Shown here: positions 24,373-35,901 of the stretch, in pieces
Position numbering within the stretch: position 1 is the first letter of the stretch
Layout of the letters: each line of letters starts with the position of its first letter
From: Rhipicephalus microplus
Lineage: Eukaryota; Arthropoda; Arachnida; Ixodida; Ixodidae
Direction of reading: 5' to 3'
Assembly: GCF_043290135.1 (NCBI RefSeq)
Contig: NC_134703.1
Coordinates: 126,736,005-126,800,004, forward strand
DNA: 64,000 nucleotides
Program-made: the position numbers and the translations under genes
The notes under the pieces: model-generated
The model's database searches: none
What the model saw: only the letters and a program-made list of their open reading frames with translations
Told to the model about the DNA's origin: nothing

Positions 24373-24499
24373 GTAGCACCTCGCCAAAAGCCTATGGTAA
24401 TATTTTGAACAGACTTTGAGGTTTTATGTTAGACCCAACGATATGATGATGAGGCGTACATTAGCACGGTGCTCTGAAATAATTATGACCATCCTTAGC

Positions 24500-24655
24500 T
24501 CTTTGATGTGCATTTACGTCCCAAGTTTGCGGGTGATCTTGCATTTCGCCGTCATCAAATCGTGGCAGCCGTGACCGGTAATCAAATTTGCATCTTTGAG
24601 CTTGGCAAAGCAACATCTTAGCACGTGCATACTAAGCTACCACGGCGTGTGCATA
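24500..24655 (-). mobile_element. Diverged tRNA-derived SINE (SINE-C), minus copy
   Basis: On the minus strand a degenerate tRNA head (CGCCGTGGTAGCTTAGTA, then a decayed GATTACCGGTCACGG box) is followed by GATGACGGCGAAATGCAAGATCACCCG and an ACGTAAATGCACATCAAAGAG tail. The landmarks differ from Ruka and match the copy at 54555-54712. Confidence 0.6.
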
Positions 24656-24704
24656 TACGCTACTGTTAGAAAATGGTGGCAGCTAAGTACACTAAAATTT
24701 AAAC

Positions 24705-24900
24705 CGATATACCGAATATTGTTGAGAACAAGCAGAAAATGATCAGTGCCAACAAAAGCGTAGGGGATGTTATTAGAAGTGATTGTATAATGTAAAAAGA
24801 AAGAAAAAGAGGTGGATGAAAAAATGACTTGCAACCGGCAGGGAAAGAACCTGCGGCCTTTGAATAACGCGTCCTATGCATGCTCTATTCTTGCACACCA
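24705..24900 (-). mobile_element. SINE-B, minus copy
   Basis: Minus strand: a tRNA-like head with AGAGCATGCATAGGACGCGT and B box GGTTCTTTCCCTG, then the TTTTTTCATCCACCTC-type tail and AACATCCCCTACGC. Same order as 690-859 and 30680-30862. Confidence 0.75.
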
Positions 24901-24959
24901 GCTGAGGAATTCACGTTACAATTACTTTTAATTACATCCCCTATATATTATCCTTAGCA

Positions 24960-26160
24960 TCGTTGTCTGCTAAGTCTTATGATCATTGGGTCTATACACA
25001 GAAACTGATCCCTTAAATTTACGTTTCTTTCCTTCACCGATTTACCCAGCGTTCCAAGAAGTTGTCCAAAATCCCCAAAAAGTAGAAAAATGCTATATTT
25101 GTTCCCTGCTGTTTCTGTAGCGGCAAGCTTCTTGGGATCTTCTAAGAAATCGTTTTGGACACTAGTTAACAAATCAAATCAATTCACCTTTTTTTTAATT
25201 ATCGGAGTTAGGTGGTTATATTCAATTAGAGAATCGAAGGTATTCATCCGAAGCCTCCTACCGCAGCTCTGAGGTTTGAAAAATGTGGCCTCTATAGCAA
25301 TTATTTTTACGCAATGAACCAAAAAGAATGGCGATACCGAAGCACTGATGAGCGCAACAAGCAGATCCCCCAGAATGACGTCACTGTTCAAGACAACAAT
25401 TGCCGAGTTATAGCTCTTTCACGTACGTTACCTTATGGGAGCCACGCGTGTTACAATCGTAACCCGCTCACCCACTCAACGAAGTCGCTTGATAGTTCAC
25501 TTAACAGCGATAACTCATCCTGGACGTATGAGAAGAATATGAAAGTTGCGATATTCTGCGTTTCACTTTCAGCGAAGAAATAGGGTACATAATTACTTCG
25601 CAATTACTACTACAGGCTATAGCTGCGAAATCTCAAAGCTGCAATAGTTTCTCGCATGGAAGACTTCAGTTGTCTGTCTGGATTGACTTAACCACCTAAC
25701 TATACGAAATAAAAAAGTTAATTAGCTTAATTTCCAGATTACTGTCACAAATTACGTCTCCAGAAATTTAAGATAACTGCGGCAACAGAAAAATTAATTG
25801 CGAAGGCATTCGACAAACATTACACTTCCTTGATTTTTCACGATTATGGACATGTTTGTTGACACACCTTGTACACTTAGTCCAGTAAACGTCGATTGTA
25901 TACGCGCGTTGTAAAAACAACGAAAACAAAAACGGAGGAAAAACGTATATATGCAATAATTGTGGGTTTGGTCCCCAGTGGCGTCTAGCACATTTATTAC
26001 GTTTTCATTTTATTCTATATTTATAGCACGTAAATAAAACTAGAAATAATGACATCATATGCTTCTCCAGCCTCTTTCAGTTGACTTCGTAAGGTTGCAT
26101 ATAAATAAATAAAGAAATATTTATTAATTATTTAATAATTAGCGGAGGCTTGGTTTAGTT
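24960..26160. other. No gene recognised
   Basis: AT-rich spacer with short frames only. Confidence 0.5.
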
Positions 26161-26360
26161 ATGTTACACTATAATTTTGCATATGACGAAGTATCAGGTG
26201 CTCAGGATCATTTGAACAGGTGGGACATGAGAACTGTATGAATTCTGGAGAGGAGTGCTTGGCGGCATGCCTAATGTTCATACTTAGTGGGAAGGTGACG
26301 AGAAAACGCACGCCAGAATACATACCAAAAGCCAAGTACCTAATTACACAAAACATGCTA
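26161..26360 (-). pseudogene. Possible LINE C-terminal zinc-knuckle remnant
   Basis: The minus frame contains the order FPLSMNIRH, FSCPTCSND, PEHLI. It resembles the C-x2-C...H-x-C region that follows RNase H in some arthropod LINEs. It is short, so the likeness could be chance. Confidence 0.25.
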
Positions 26361-26399
26361 TTTAATTAAGCCATCCAACTGAGTAAAGTGTTTCCGAAG

Positions 26400-26768
26400 A
26401 TAATAAGGGGGAGAAGTGATTATAAATGAAAAGAGAAAAGTGAGGCCCGTAACTGTCTCTCAAGGGGGAGGACACCTCAACAGTAGCTCATGAGGGATGG
26501 GGGTAGAGCAGGGAATAAAAGGATACGCTTAAAAGGTAGGGAGATAGAGAGAGCAGAAGGAGAGATCGAGGCGCAGGGACAGCCACATACGGAAGTAAGG
26601 AGAAGATGGGAAAGATGGACATGGTCGCAGGAGTCCGAGGACGGGGCACCATTCGGCGAGGACTCTTGTCGGCGACAGGAGATGGCGTAGGGCTAATCCA
26701 GTCGACCAGAGCTCTGCTGTCGTCGGAGATCGCGAGGGCACAACCGGTCGGCACGTAATCCAGCGAGC
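26400..26768 (-). repeat. Dispersed repeat family, minus copy
   Basis: The reverse complement of this 370-bp segment aligns with 51023-51378. Shared words include CCGGTTGTGCCC, TCCGACGACAGC, CCCTACGCCATCT, GTCCATCTTTCC and GAGCTACTGTT-AGGTGT. The frames are not conserved between the copies, so it is treated as a retroposon 3' region and not a gene. Confidence 0.75.
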
Positions 26769-27265
26769 GAGACCAAGTTTACTGCTAGACAGTTTTCATG
26801 ATATTTTCGCTATACAAAGCAGCTCCTTCTTCGTACGATACCGGACTATAGTTGCATTTGGAACAATGTTTTCAGGAAGGAATTTGTTTAGTTTAGGCCA
26901 GCAGCGCTGTTGCGAACCAGGGGACACGTATTGAAACTAAGAGTCTGAACCTTCGGGAAACAGCTTGTTTGGTCTTGTTGAATAGTACAAGCCCATGGAA
27001 ACTGGTTACTGGCGAGTGTTTATGGCCCGACCCACGGTCACCCACCGAAAAAGCTGAAATCAAGGCAATATTGCCCGAAAGCACGCAAAAAGGAAAAACT
27101 GACCGATAGACCAGGGCAGCAAAGCTGGCATAAATACAATCATGATATTTCTCTCCTCAAGCAAATTAAGAGGTGAGCTTTTGGGAAGCGCGTTGTGCTG
27201 CCGGTGTTCTTTTCTGCGTTGTCTCAGACGTACAGCACTACGCGATAACGGCACGTCATTTCTCT
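26769..27265. other. No gene recognised
   Basis: Ordinary spacer. Confidence 0.5.
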
Positions 27266-27310
27266 TTATTATTATTATTATTATTATTATTAATATTATT
27301 ATTATTATTC
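27266..27310. repeat. (ATT)n microsatellite
   Basis: About 15 ATT trinucleotide units with one interruption. Confidence 0.95.
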
Positions 27311-27389
27311 AAACTGGCCAGTGTTTTAGTTCTCATGCACTCATACATATCCTTTAAATTTTGTGACCTGTTCAGTGCGACACAGAAGC

Positions 27390-29130
27390 GAAATAAATGA
27401 CGAGCTCGCTCTCCTTCCGGAGAAAGAAATAGCGACGTAGCGGACGTGCGTGTGCCGCCAGCTTTCGTGTTCCATCGACGCCCCGACCACTGCCGCCTCG
27501 GTAAACAAGCACGCGACGATAGTCGAGAGGTATGGCTGGCAGCCAGAGGAGCACCGAGCGATACCCGCCCGGCGTGCTGGAGGCGTGTGGTGCTGGGACG
27601 GGAATCGAGAAGAAGGGCGAGAACGGGGGCAGCGGTGTCAGAGCCAGCTGTGGCAGTTATGTGCCTCGGCTGTGGCCCCGAACCTAAGGCCACGCATGGG
27701 CGCTGCGGAAGACAACCGAAGCGCGGGCTCTGGGTCCCGCGAACCAAGTCGCCCCGGCGTGTTCAGGCGGCCCGGACCCAGTCGGGTGCGAGCAGACGAC
27801 GAGAGGACGGGAGGGTTTCGAGGCAGCGTACTCCTCATCTCAGAGTTCTGTCTGGCATCACAAGGGGTACGGCAGTCGACAAGCCGCCAACAACACGTGC
27901 GGAGCGCGACGTTCCTGGAAGGCGGCTCGTATCGTTGTCGTCTTTGCCGCGTATCTTCGGCCGTGGTACCTGACCGAAAAAAGAAAGACTGGAGCGAGTG
28001 TGGGCCGGCCGATTTGGCAAAGATGAAGCACAGGCGAGCTTCGACGGCACGAAGAACGCGCGCACGCGCGTACTGAGAGGCAAAAGCGCAGGGGTCCGGG
28101 CACCACAAACGATTCCCTTTGTGCTGCTCGCCGAACGGAACACGGCAGACACTTGTGTGGCGAAGTTGTTGCCGCGTAGGGTTATACGGCGCGACTGCGG
28201 AGCCAGTTGCGTCGGCAGCGATGACGAAGAAGAAGTGGCAGCAGCGGCATCGCGAAGACGAGACGGGAAATAAATGAAAAAAGAAGAAACCTTTTTCAGT
28301 TCCTAACCTACCCGTCCCCGACCCGAACGTGGAGCGTGACAGGCGGTACAGATAACTTGTCCCAGAGAAGGCGGGGATGCGACTATGGGAAGGACGTAGA
28401 TAGGAACACCAGTCGGAGAGGGGAGGAGGGAGAGATCTAGTTTCGAACCGCTGTTTGCTCGAGAGCTCGCGATATGCGGGCTTCGCGCAGCGCGCGGGCT
28501 TGAGCAAGGGGGAAAGCCCTCGGCGTTGGAGAATGGAGGGCACAGTTCCGGGCAGCGGTCTCTGCCCTTCGCGATCTTCACTATCGCTGCGCTCGGGCAA
28601 CCGCTATAGACTCCGCTCTCGCCTTGCCGCTGCCCCAAAGACGCTGGGTCCGTTTGTATACCGTGGAATCTCGCTATCTGGTGCGCCCCCGCGCCCGGTG
28701 CCGAGAACAGTGGTGACCCGACTGGGCGGCGCGCAACTATTCCTGGATCGTCTCCAGGTGACAAGTAGAACGAGAATCTCCCCGGGCCGTGCTCTTCTTC
28801 CTTTGTCGCGCGGCGGCCCCGTAGACATACATGCACGCGCATCCCGCTGGCTGCCTTGCGAGCGAGCACAAGGAGCAGCCCTTCAAGTGCGCCGGTGCAG
28901 AGCAATCGGCGTGGCGAATCTCGCGGTGCGCCTCGCTTCGCCGGCACCGACAGCGTCTCTCACGTTTTTCGGCAGGAGAGCCCGCGGCTCTATTTCCAAA
29001 CGCGTTTGTCTCGTCTCGGCTGCCACGTCGCATACCGTTCCAGCGACCGTCCCCGCCACGGGGACGCGGTCTTTGATAACTACGGGAACACCTAACGCAG
29101 ACTCAAAGTTGGCAAGACTCCGCTTGAATA
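27390..29130. other. GC- and CpG-rich island with long opposed frames
   Basis: About 1.7 kb of very GC-rich sequence. Frames of 320 codons (27638-28600 minus), 208 and 226 codons (plus) and 214 codons (minus) overlap one another in opposite directions. All are Arg/Ser/Pro/Ala-rich and none shows a known domain, the usual result of few AT-rich stop codons. The island may be a promoter with a 5' untranslated exon, or a GC-rich repeat. No TATA/Inr pair or donor could be singled out. Confidence 0.45.
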
Positions 29131-29894
29131 ATTAATGAGTTAACCAGTCTGATAACATGACTCCACGACTGTGCTATCATTACATGCCACGCACACCAGA
29201 GCTCCTCGCTATAGCTACATGACGGGCTTTCGAGTGAGCTGTACCAGTGAAACGGCGAGCCTTATGGAATCGTGCTGCTCTGGACTCATTCATATCCTGC
29301 AAGAACAGCCGAATCTCTCTACAGGCGCAGCCTCTAAAAGGCGTCTTCTTTCTAGTGAACGGTTCAGTCTTCTCGCCGTCTTCTACATTGCTTTCTGCGT
29401 TTACGTTACGTGCGCCAAAGAAAGGGTGTTACATGTAGAAAAAACAAAAATTTGGCGTATCCCATGCACCGTGGTGATCAGTTATATGCGCAGAATGCAT
29501 GAAAAAGTGTGCTATGCGGCATGCACCTATAAAATGATTATAACGTTACAAGGCAGGTAGATTAAGTAATCAGTAAACACTTGTAGCAATTTATACGCAT
29601 TACAGTTTCTAGAAAACATGGAAACTTGAAAACTGGTTGTTTATATTTGCATAACGACGCCACCACTAACGAGCGCACTACATGCACCACCAGTCGTAGG
29701 CTGAAATATTGTCCTTGATGGTGGTTCCGCAAAGCGTAAAGTGTTGCAGCAAATGCTGGATGGTTTCTTCTTCTTCTTCTTCTTTTTTTTTGCTGGTTTT
29801 GAGACAAGCGTGACGAGCGGGATCGACGTTAAGCGCAGTTGTTGTGTACACTTTGCTGGGCTTACTAGGAACGTACACTGCACTGGCTTCCACG
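29131..29894. other. No gene recognised
   Basis: Contains a 129-codon plus frame at 29171-29560 without a recognised domain and a (TTC)n run near 29766-29782. Confidence 0.45.
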
Positions 29895-30087
29895 TGAGAT
29901 CGGATCCCGACTGCGGCGACTGCATTTTCGATGGAGGCGAAAATGCTGCAGGCCCGAGCGCTCAGATTTGGGTGCACGTTAAAAAAAAAAAAAACAGGTG
30001 GTCTAAATTACCGGAGCTCTCCACTACGGCGTCTCGCATAATAATAAGGTGGTTTTGGGACGTTAAACTCCACTATATCAATTGATT
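29895..30087 (+). mobile_element. 5'-truncated Ruka-type SINE
   Basis: Begins in the B-box region (GATCGGATCCCGACTGCGG) and runs through GATGGAGGCGAAAATGC and GTGCACGTTAAAAAAA, with an A-run expansion at 29980-29995, to GGGACGTTAAACTCC and an AT tail. No clear target duplication was found. Confidence 0.88.
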
Positions 30088-30679
30088 ACACTCGTGTCTA
30101 CTGGTGACTACACTGGTGACTACACTTATCTTAGAACACAGACATCAGTATTATCGAAACGAAGTGGGCTTTACGGTTCGACTACTTCAATATCATACGT
30201 AACTCTCGTTAGCGTATTCCCCAATGGTCGAATAACGGTTGAATATAGATTTGTGAATCGCAGACATAGAGATGCAATGTTTAATAGACAGCTTTAAAAG
30301 TGTAGTCAACATTGGAACCACAATTGACGTAACTCGGCGTAATGTAGGTGTGAAATGTTTACTTATGTTATGTTTATTGCTTTGTTATCAAATTTGTTAG
30401 CAAGCCGCTCCAACCACAGTTGAAGTTGCACCGATGCCGCGCCTGCACAGCGTATTTTTCCAAAGCAGTTTGAATACCTGACATAGCTCAGTGAAGGAAT
30501 AGCTGATTGCCACGCAGAACGCTTCGTTTCGATTCCTGCTGTGAGTTTTTTAGGGGCGAAGCGCCTTAAAAGTAAGGGTTGTCCATCCGTGGCGTCCGTT
30601 GTCACGGCGGCGCTGACTGACGTTTCCACGCTTAAATGCACACATATAATCTATAAAATGAACGGGGTGACGAAAGCCA

Positions 30680-30862
30680 CCATATCTCAGTAGTAGATCA
30701 TCGGACGCGTTATACGAAGGTCACAGGTTCGATCCCTGACGGTGGCAAGTCATATTTTCGTCCACTTTTTTTCTTTCCAATTACATTACGATTACTTCTA
30801 AACACACTCTTTATACTTCCCTTCGCAACATTGTCTGTTAGCTCCAATTATTATTCCGGCTA
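30680..30862 (+). mobile_element. SINE-B, plus copy with well-preserved tRNA head
   Basis: The first 73 bp fold like a tRNA. Acceptor strands GCCACC/GGTGGC pair, the TCTCAGTAGTAGA word is a D-arm/A box, and CAGGTTCGATCCCTG is a T arm/B box. Position 33 is not T and the anticodon arm is weak, so it is not a functional tRNA. The tail TTTTCGTCCACTTTTTTTC and CATTGTCTGTTAGCTC follows, shared with the copies at 690-859 and 24705-24900. Confidence 0.8.
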
Positions 30863-31170
30863 ATCAGTGGATTTTATTTGTGCATGATATTTCCCAATCT
30901 ACCACATGACTGCATGCTGCAGTGTGTGTGAAATATGAAATAATATTACTTTCTACATATTATTCAGCTGTAGCATCCTTCATGCCTGTTCATGAGCTCT
31001 TATGACGTGTTATATTTTACAAAAAGAAACGTATATAACTATTTTGAAATATTTAGAAAATGATAGGTTGGGATTCGTTCTGTAAGCTCCAGATACACCG
31101 AAACTTCATGCCGCACGAGCTAAAATATATGTATTTTTTTATCCACTGTGATTGCCACAAAGTATTCTCT

Positions 31171-31372
31171 TGAACTGAGCCTTTCCGGCTGCGGCGACTA
31201 CACTTTCGGAGGTGAAAATTCGGTAGGCCCGTGCGCTCTCAGATTAGGGTGCACGTTACAGAACCCCAAGTAGTCGAAATTTTCGGAGTCCTCCACTGTG
31301 GTGTCTCTCATAATCATATCGTGATTTTGGGACGTTAAACCCCGCAAATCAATCAATGAACTAAGCCCTTTC
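31171..31372 (+). mobile_element. 5'-truncated Ruka-type SINE with imperfect target duplication
   Basis: The element is 31186-31356 and starts just after the B box. TGAACTGAGCCTTTC upstream and TGAACTAAGCCCTTTC downstream are near-identical flanks. Confidence 0.85.
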
Positions 31373-33765
31373 TTTTGTATTGCCCGGCTTATTCTATGGA
31401 CCTATGAGGAGCAGGGCTATTTGTACATACATACCACACCGGAAAGAAATACTCGTGAATCCACATTTTCGATTAGCGTTATTGCGATTTTGTGTACATG
31501 ATATTTAGGGAGTGAGTCAGTGGGTGAGTGAGTGAATTGTAAAACAATGGCAAATGTTCGTCAGAAGATGAATCACTGCGTAGGGTCTCCAACGATGAGC
31601 CTAATCTACCGGTTTATTGAGTGAATCGCACAATGGACAAGTTTTGAAGACGATGCCCTTCCTCTCCTCTCTCTACCATAAAGAAGCGCCTCTGAGCACA
31701 CTTGGAAAGAAAAAAAGTCTTATGCTGCGCCTGTTGGTAAGTGGGAAAGTGACTTGGAAAGTGGAAAACTGTGTGCGTCATTGAAGGTTGTGCTGGTCGA
31801 TTGCGTTGAAACATACAAAAGAAAGTACACTTTTATGACCATGCCTACACTTACACGGTCTTAAATAGACGTGTGAGCGCCCGTATGTAGGGCTAACGGC
31901 GTGAAAACCATCACGTGCAATGCAGGCTCGAACTAAGAACGCGAGTAATTGGCGTAAAGTAACACCGGTAGCATCACAGGCGTTGCTGCAGCAGCTTTCC
32001 GTTATGACCATGGGAGCGAGTCACGACACGAATGTTACCAATTTGCCAGCCGAACCGCTCAGCGTGTGTTTTCCGGCTTCCTGTTTGCACGCAAAAAATG
32101 CAAACAGCTTTCCCTTTGACAGTACGCTGCAATAATCTGTTGCTTATTACACGGCTGCTCGCTATGTCCCATGCCGTGGAACTTGTTTTGAGTGGTACCG
32201 CAACGCATAGTAAACAGTGTCCACAACGGAACTAATACGGCCAGCAAAGCCTGTGTGCCCACATTTTACTTGAAGTGCGAATATACACGGTCGTATGCCA
32301 GCGTTCACTGTACGTAAACCAACTGTTTCCTTGTGCGATGACCTCTTTTATGTATGTTAGACATGTTATTGGATAGAAACGCTGGTAATTACAAGACAAA
32401 AATGACAAAAATTCATAGAAGACAGGAAGTTATCAGGACATCAGATGATTGATACTGATGCGATGCATTTTTTATATTCTATTTCGCTGTGGCATTTCCT
32501 CTCTTACAACACAGCTGATAAGTTTGCTCCGGTATGCAGAAATCTAAATAAAATTAGTTGCTCAGGCTTTTTGTGCACATATCGCGATAATATTACGAGA
32601 CACGGTGTAGCATAGAAAGCCAAGGATTAACATTGACCACGTGAGATTCCGTAACAGCCACTAAATCTAGGTATTTGGGAATCATAATCAAAATGCCGTC
32701 GCCATGGCTGACAGCCGAGCCTGAGTCAAGTACCCTAGTTGCATGAGACCTTGAGTATCTCTCATTGTGAGTTTAAAATATTATTGTAAGCTCACTGAAC
32801 TCTTTCACAATAAATCCATTGTCACGGCCCGCTTTAGTAACAAATATGCTTTCCCGAAAGTCAATCTCCACTATTCATTGTGCTTCAAGTCCCAGCCCTC
32901 AATTGAACACAAATGTATAGTAGGCTTTGGCCCTGTACAAAGCTCCAGAGCTTCATGATGTTGTACAATGTGGGCTATACCGCCGAGATGTAGCGAAAGC
33001 TGTGCTCTCCTTAGTATGTGGTCTTCTTGCACTACGTCACCATGTAGTGTTCTTTGGTTTTAAACCAAGCTTAGATACACAATGGGACACCTGTTGCACA
33101 ACCACATAATGATGTATATGCGAAATACAAGTCGAGACACATGCCCCGAGAAAACGCTGTCGTACACTATTTACCTATTACGAATTCAGCATGGGCACGT
33201 ACAAACACTCGTTTTTGCTCTTTTGACAAATAGAGAATAGGGCAGTGTCAGGGTATATGCGTTACCTAAACCACGTTTTCAAGCTATTTCTCGCCACTAG
33301 ATGAAAATGATCCATATAGGTTCGCTCCAATCGCCTTCAAAACATCATCAAAACATTTGAATTTTCGCGCTGCTTTTATTGCACCTCCGCTGCCACATAT
33401 CTGACGGCTTATCGTATTTTATATATGTAAATAATAGCAGGTACGATGTAATCGTTTTATGTTCCTGATGTACTCTTTTCCAAGTCTAGCTGGCTCTTCT
33501 TTCTTTGTTTTAGCGCATCGGTGTTTTTGGTAGATTGTTTCTTCAGCGTTATTTCTGAAGTGATCTCACGCAAAGGCTTCTTGCACGGTAGTGACCACTA
33601 TAACAAACGTTTTGTTTACAGTCTGTAGGACTGTAAATAGTTGGGTTTTTGACATAAAATAGCTTCAGTTTTGCATTTGGATCTGTTCTTAAACGAACAG
33701 TCGGCCAGTCTTTATTTCTGTGTTTTCATAACCGTCATTAAATACCACCCCTTGAACCACCAGGG
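31373..33765. other. No gene recognised
   Basis: About 2.4 kb with frames of 60-77 codons only. A Cys/His-containing minus frame (31778-32011) has RPCKCRHGHK but no definable zinc domain. Confidence 0.45.
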
Positions 33766-34167
33766 TGGCCCAGTGGCTGTCTCTTTAAAATGTTCCTTTC
33801 AAATGTAGAGTACATTAACCCCACCAAAACAAAAGCGATGCTTTTTAGAGCCAGAAATTAACGTTTTCAATTGATGCATTCAGTTATTTATTTAAGTAAA
33901 ATATAGAATTCGTTAAAAACATAAAATATTGGAAATTTTAATTTTATATTATGTAAGTTGGGATGCTCATTGAAATAACCTTCAAAACAATTTTTCTGCA
34001 ATAACTGGTGTATCTCCCTGTGGAGCTTTCATCCCGACAAATCTCAAACTACAAATTTATTACACATTATTCACCTGGCAGTTTAATTATTGCAGTTTGG
34101 TAAGGGCGGCCACAACGCGGACTATCATAGATAAAATAATTACATCACAAAAGCACTTCTCCGCCAC

Positions 34168-34500
34168 ATGGAAACAATCAAACCCCGGGCCACAACAAAA
34201 CATTGTGAAAAAAATACGAATCCATCCGGGTATATTGGTTGCGAATATTGTGTTTTGAAGATATTTTATTTTGCAAAAAGGGAATACGGTGATTTTCTTA
34301 TATTTTTAGCGACATTGAAACACCACGACCTACCTGCGCATCTAAGAAACCCTGAACTTCGATTTGTACCACGTTTTTGCACTGATTATAAGCTGCAATC
34401 CGTCAAACACAATTTACCGAAAATTTTAAATACTTATGTTCATGCAACTGAATTATCTCGCAAGGAATTGAAGATGTATTTCACTAGCCTGTAAACGTGT
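34168..34500 (+). pseudogene. Possible LINE reverse-transcriptase C-terminal tail
   Basis: This 108-codon frame ends with the order LRNPELRFVPRF, TDYKLQSVKHNLPKILN, ELSRKELKMYF. That resembles the last residues of CR1/L2-like LINE proteins (R-x-N/D-Y-x-x-Q-x-x-x-x-x-x-P-x-x-L-N, then a short aromatic end). The upstream 400 bp is AT-rich with no clear RT motifs. The likeness is suggestive only. Confidence 0.4.
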
Positions 34501-34782
34501 GTACGGTATATTCATGTTTAGCGATGTGAATCAAATAATTATATTTTGTTCGAATGTCTTGCTATTTATGCAAATATGTATATCATCACATGTTCAACAG
34601 CCTGTAATCATGCATCTGAGAGTTAAATTTATTTTGTACTAAAATATTTGTGTTCTCGCACTCTCATGTACAACATCTCCCGGGCCCAGCAAAGCTGCTT
34701 ACGGAAGCTTCTAGCCCCGGAGGACGTGTTTAGTTCGTACTAGAACAATAATAGTAAAGCTGAGGTCCCTCAAAGGTAAATT

Positions 34783-34992
34783 GAGGTACTCGGCTGCTGG
34801 CCCACAGGTCGCGCGGAATTGAATCCCGGCTATACGGCGGCTGCATTGTCATTCTGGAGGCTCGTGTGCTCAGATTTGGGTGCACGTCAAATAACCCCAG
34901 GGAGTTAAAATTTCTGAAGTCCTCCACTACGGCGTCTCTCATAATTATATGGTGGTTTCGGGACGTTAAACCTCACACATCAATCAATCAAT
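34783..34992 (+). mobile_element. Ruka-type SINE, nearly full length with an internal deletion
   Basis: Starts in the A box (GAGGTACTCGGCTGCTGG). It has a B box (GAATTGAATCCCGG), lacks part of the GATGGAGGCGAAAATGC segment, then continues through TTGGGTGCACGTCAAATAACCCC to GGGACGTTAAACC and a CAATCAATCAAT tail. Confidence 0.88.
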
Positions 34993-35281
34993 AAGTACCA
35001 CCCTTAGAACTTCAGTTTCTTCGTTAACTGTGGTCTTCTTAATTCCTTTCGATATGAGTATTCGATATCTTTGTTGCCATCCCTGACCAATATGACGTCC
35101 TCACTAAAAAAAAACAAAAAAATGATACTGTGAGTGCAGTCACTGACTCTTTGTCAGCAGGAAGTATCATCATCATTTGTACAACTTCCTCATCTTTATA
35201 TATAATCATTATCGTGTGTCAGCTCTAGCTCGACTTGAATAGAGTGTGTCATCGTATAAGCGGTGGGGGTGCTGGGTAAAG

Positions 35282-35317
35282 TATATAAGGAGAGCCAACA
35301 TACACAAGGAGTCAGTG
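35282..35317 (+). promoter_or_regulatory. Candidate TATA/Inr core promoter
   Basis: TATATAAG begins at 35282 and TCAGTG at 35312-35317 matches the arthropod initiator TCAGT. With the A at 35314 as +1, the TATA box starts at -32, the canonical spacing. No downstream promoter element is seen at +28. Chance occurrence in 64 kb is possible. Confidence 0.4.
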
Positions 35318-35378
35318 TGCGCAGAAAAAGGTTAGCAAAGGTCTTTGAAACGTCTTGACAACGTCGTATTGCTAGACT

Positions 35379-35558
35379 ATGAATGACATCTCCTTGAAAC
35401 TCTTCAGCGTCAGTGTATTCACCTCTTCCACCTCTTTAGCTCTATTTGCCAGAGTGCGTGACTGTCGTTTGTGTGGCTCTCAAGCCATCGTTTTTCTTGC
35501 ACCGAAATATTCTATCTTCCACGCTTCATATGTGACAAACGCGGATGACAGTTTCTAA
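35379..35558 (+). CDS. 59-residue open frame downstream of the candidate promoter
   Basis: This is the first ATG after the candidate start site, 65 nt into the transcript. The frame runs to a TAA at 35556-35558. The N-terminal half is Ser/Leu/Phe-rich and moderately hydrophobic, and RVRDCRLCGSQ follows. I do not recognise it. Its 3' end overlaps the start of the next frame at 35545 in a different phase, so if the region is transcribed it would act as an upstream frame for that one. Confidence 0.2.
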   Translation: MNDISLKLFSVSVFTSSTSLALFARVRDCRLCGSQAIVFLAPKYSIFHASYVTNADDSF

Positions 35559-35901
35559 ATTAATCTTTGTCTTCTTCATATGTTTTCTCTTAGTTCTGCT
35601 CCAGCTACAACTACTCTGTTTCCACGTGCATGTAAACGCATGCTGTGTCTTTCTCTGTGCGATAAACTTCCTTCGCGTGCAGTCTCTCATCAGCACCGTG
35701 CTGAGCAACTTAGCTCGACTAAAAAATCCGGGGCCCCATTCTGATCGTTTTCAACCCCACGGTAGTTCACGGGAGAGAGCCCCCCCCCCCCCCCCCCCCC
35801 CAAGTGATTCTTTCTCTCTTTTTTTGAAATTTTACCCTTCATACAGTGATGGACTTGACCAAAACATTGCTGACAGAAATGAAACCTCATCAACTCGTTA
35901 A
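35545..35901 (+). CDS. 118-codon frame with a signal-peptide-like N-terminus
   Basis: The frame begins MTVSKLIFVFFICFLLVLLQ, a strongly hydrophobic leader followed by a Cys/Val/Phe-rich stretch. That is compatible with a secretory signal or membrane anchor. It then crosses a poly(C) run (35780-35801) giving a poly-Pro stretch of doubtful reality. No mature-domain homology is recognised. Its position 231 nt below a TATA/Inr pair is the only other support. It could be the first coding exon of a secreted protein or a chance frame. Confidence 0.2.
   Translation: MTVSKLIFVFFICFLLVLLQLQLLCFHVHVNACCVFLCAINFLRVQSLISTVLSNLARLKNPGPHSDRFQPHGSSRERAPPPPPPPSDSFSLFLKFYPSYSDGLDQNIADRNETSSTR
35780..35801. 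repeat. Poly(C) run
   Basis: An uninterrupted run of about 22 C residues. It is a likely site of length polymorphism and sequencing error. Confidence 0.95.

Noticed and set aside
27638..28600. 320-codon minus frame, longest in the window
   Set aside because: Lies in a GC-rich island and overlaps 208-, 226- and 214-codon frames in other phases. Composition is Arg/Ser/Pro-rich with no domain, as expected from scarce stop codons.
30680..30752. Possible tRNA gene
   Set aside because: The T arm and acceptor pair well, but the anticodon arm is weak and position 33 is not T. The same head is followed by the same tail at two other loci, so it is a SINE.
31778..32011. Cys/His-rich 77-codon minus frame as a zinc-finger exon
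   Set aside because: Spacing of Cys and His fits no zinc-finger class I know, and no splice sites flank it.
35707..35901. NPGP word in the 118-codon frame, recalling the 2A-like peptides at the start of some LINE proteins
   Set aside because: The residues before it (LARLK) do not fit the D-x-E-x-NPGP pattern, and no LINE motif follows.
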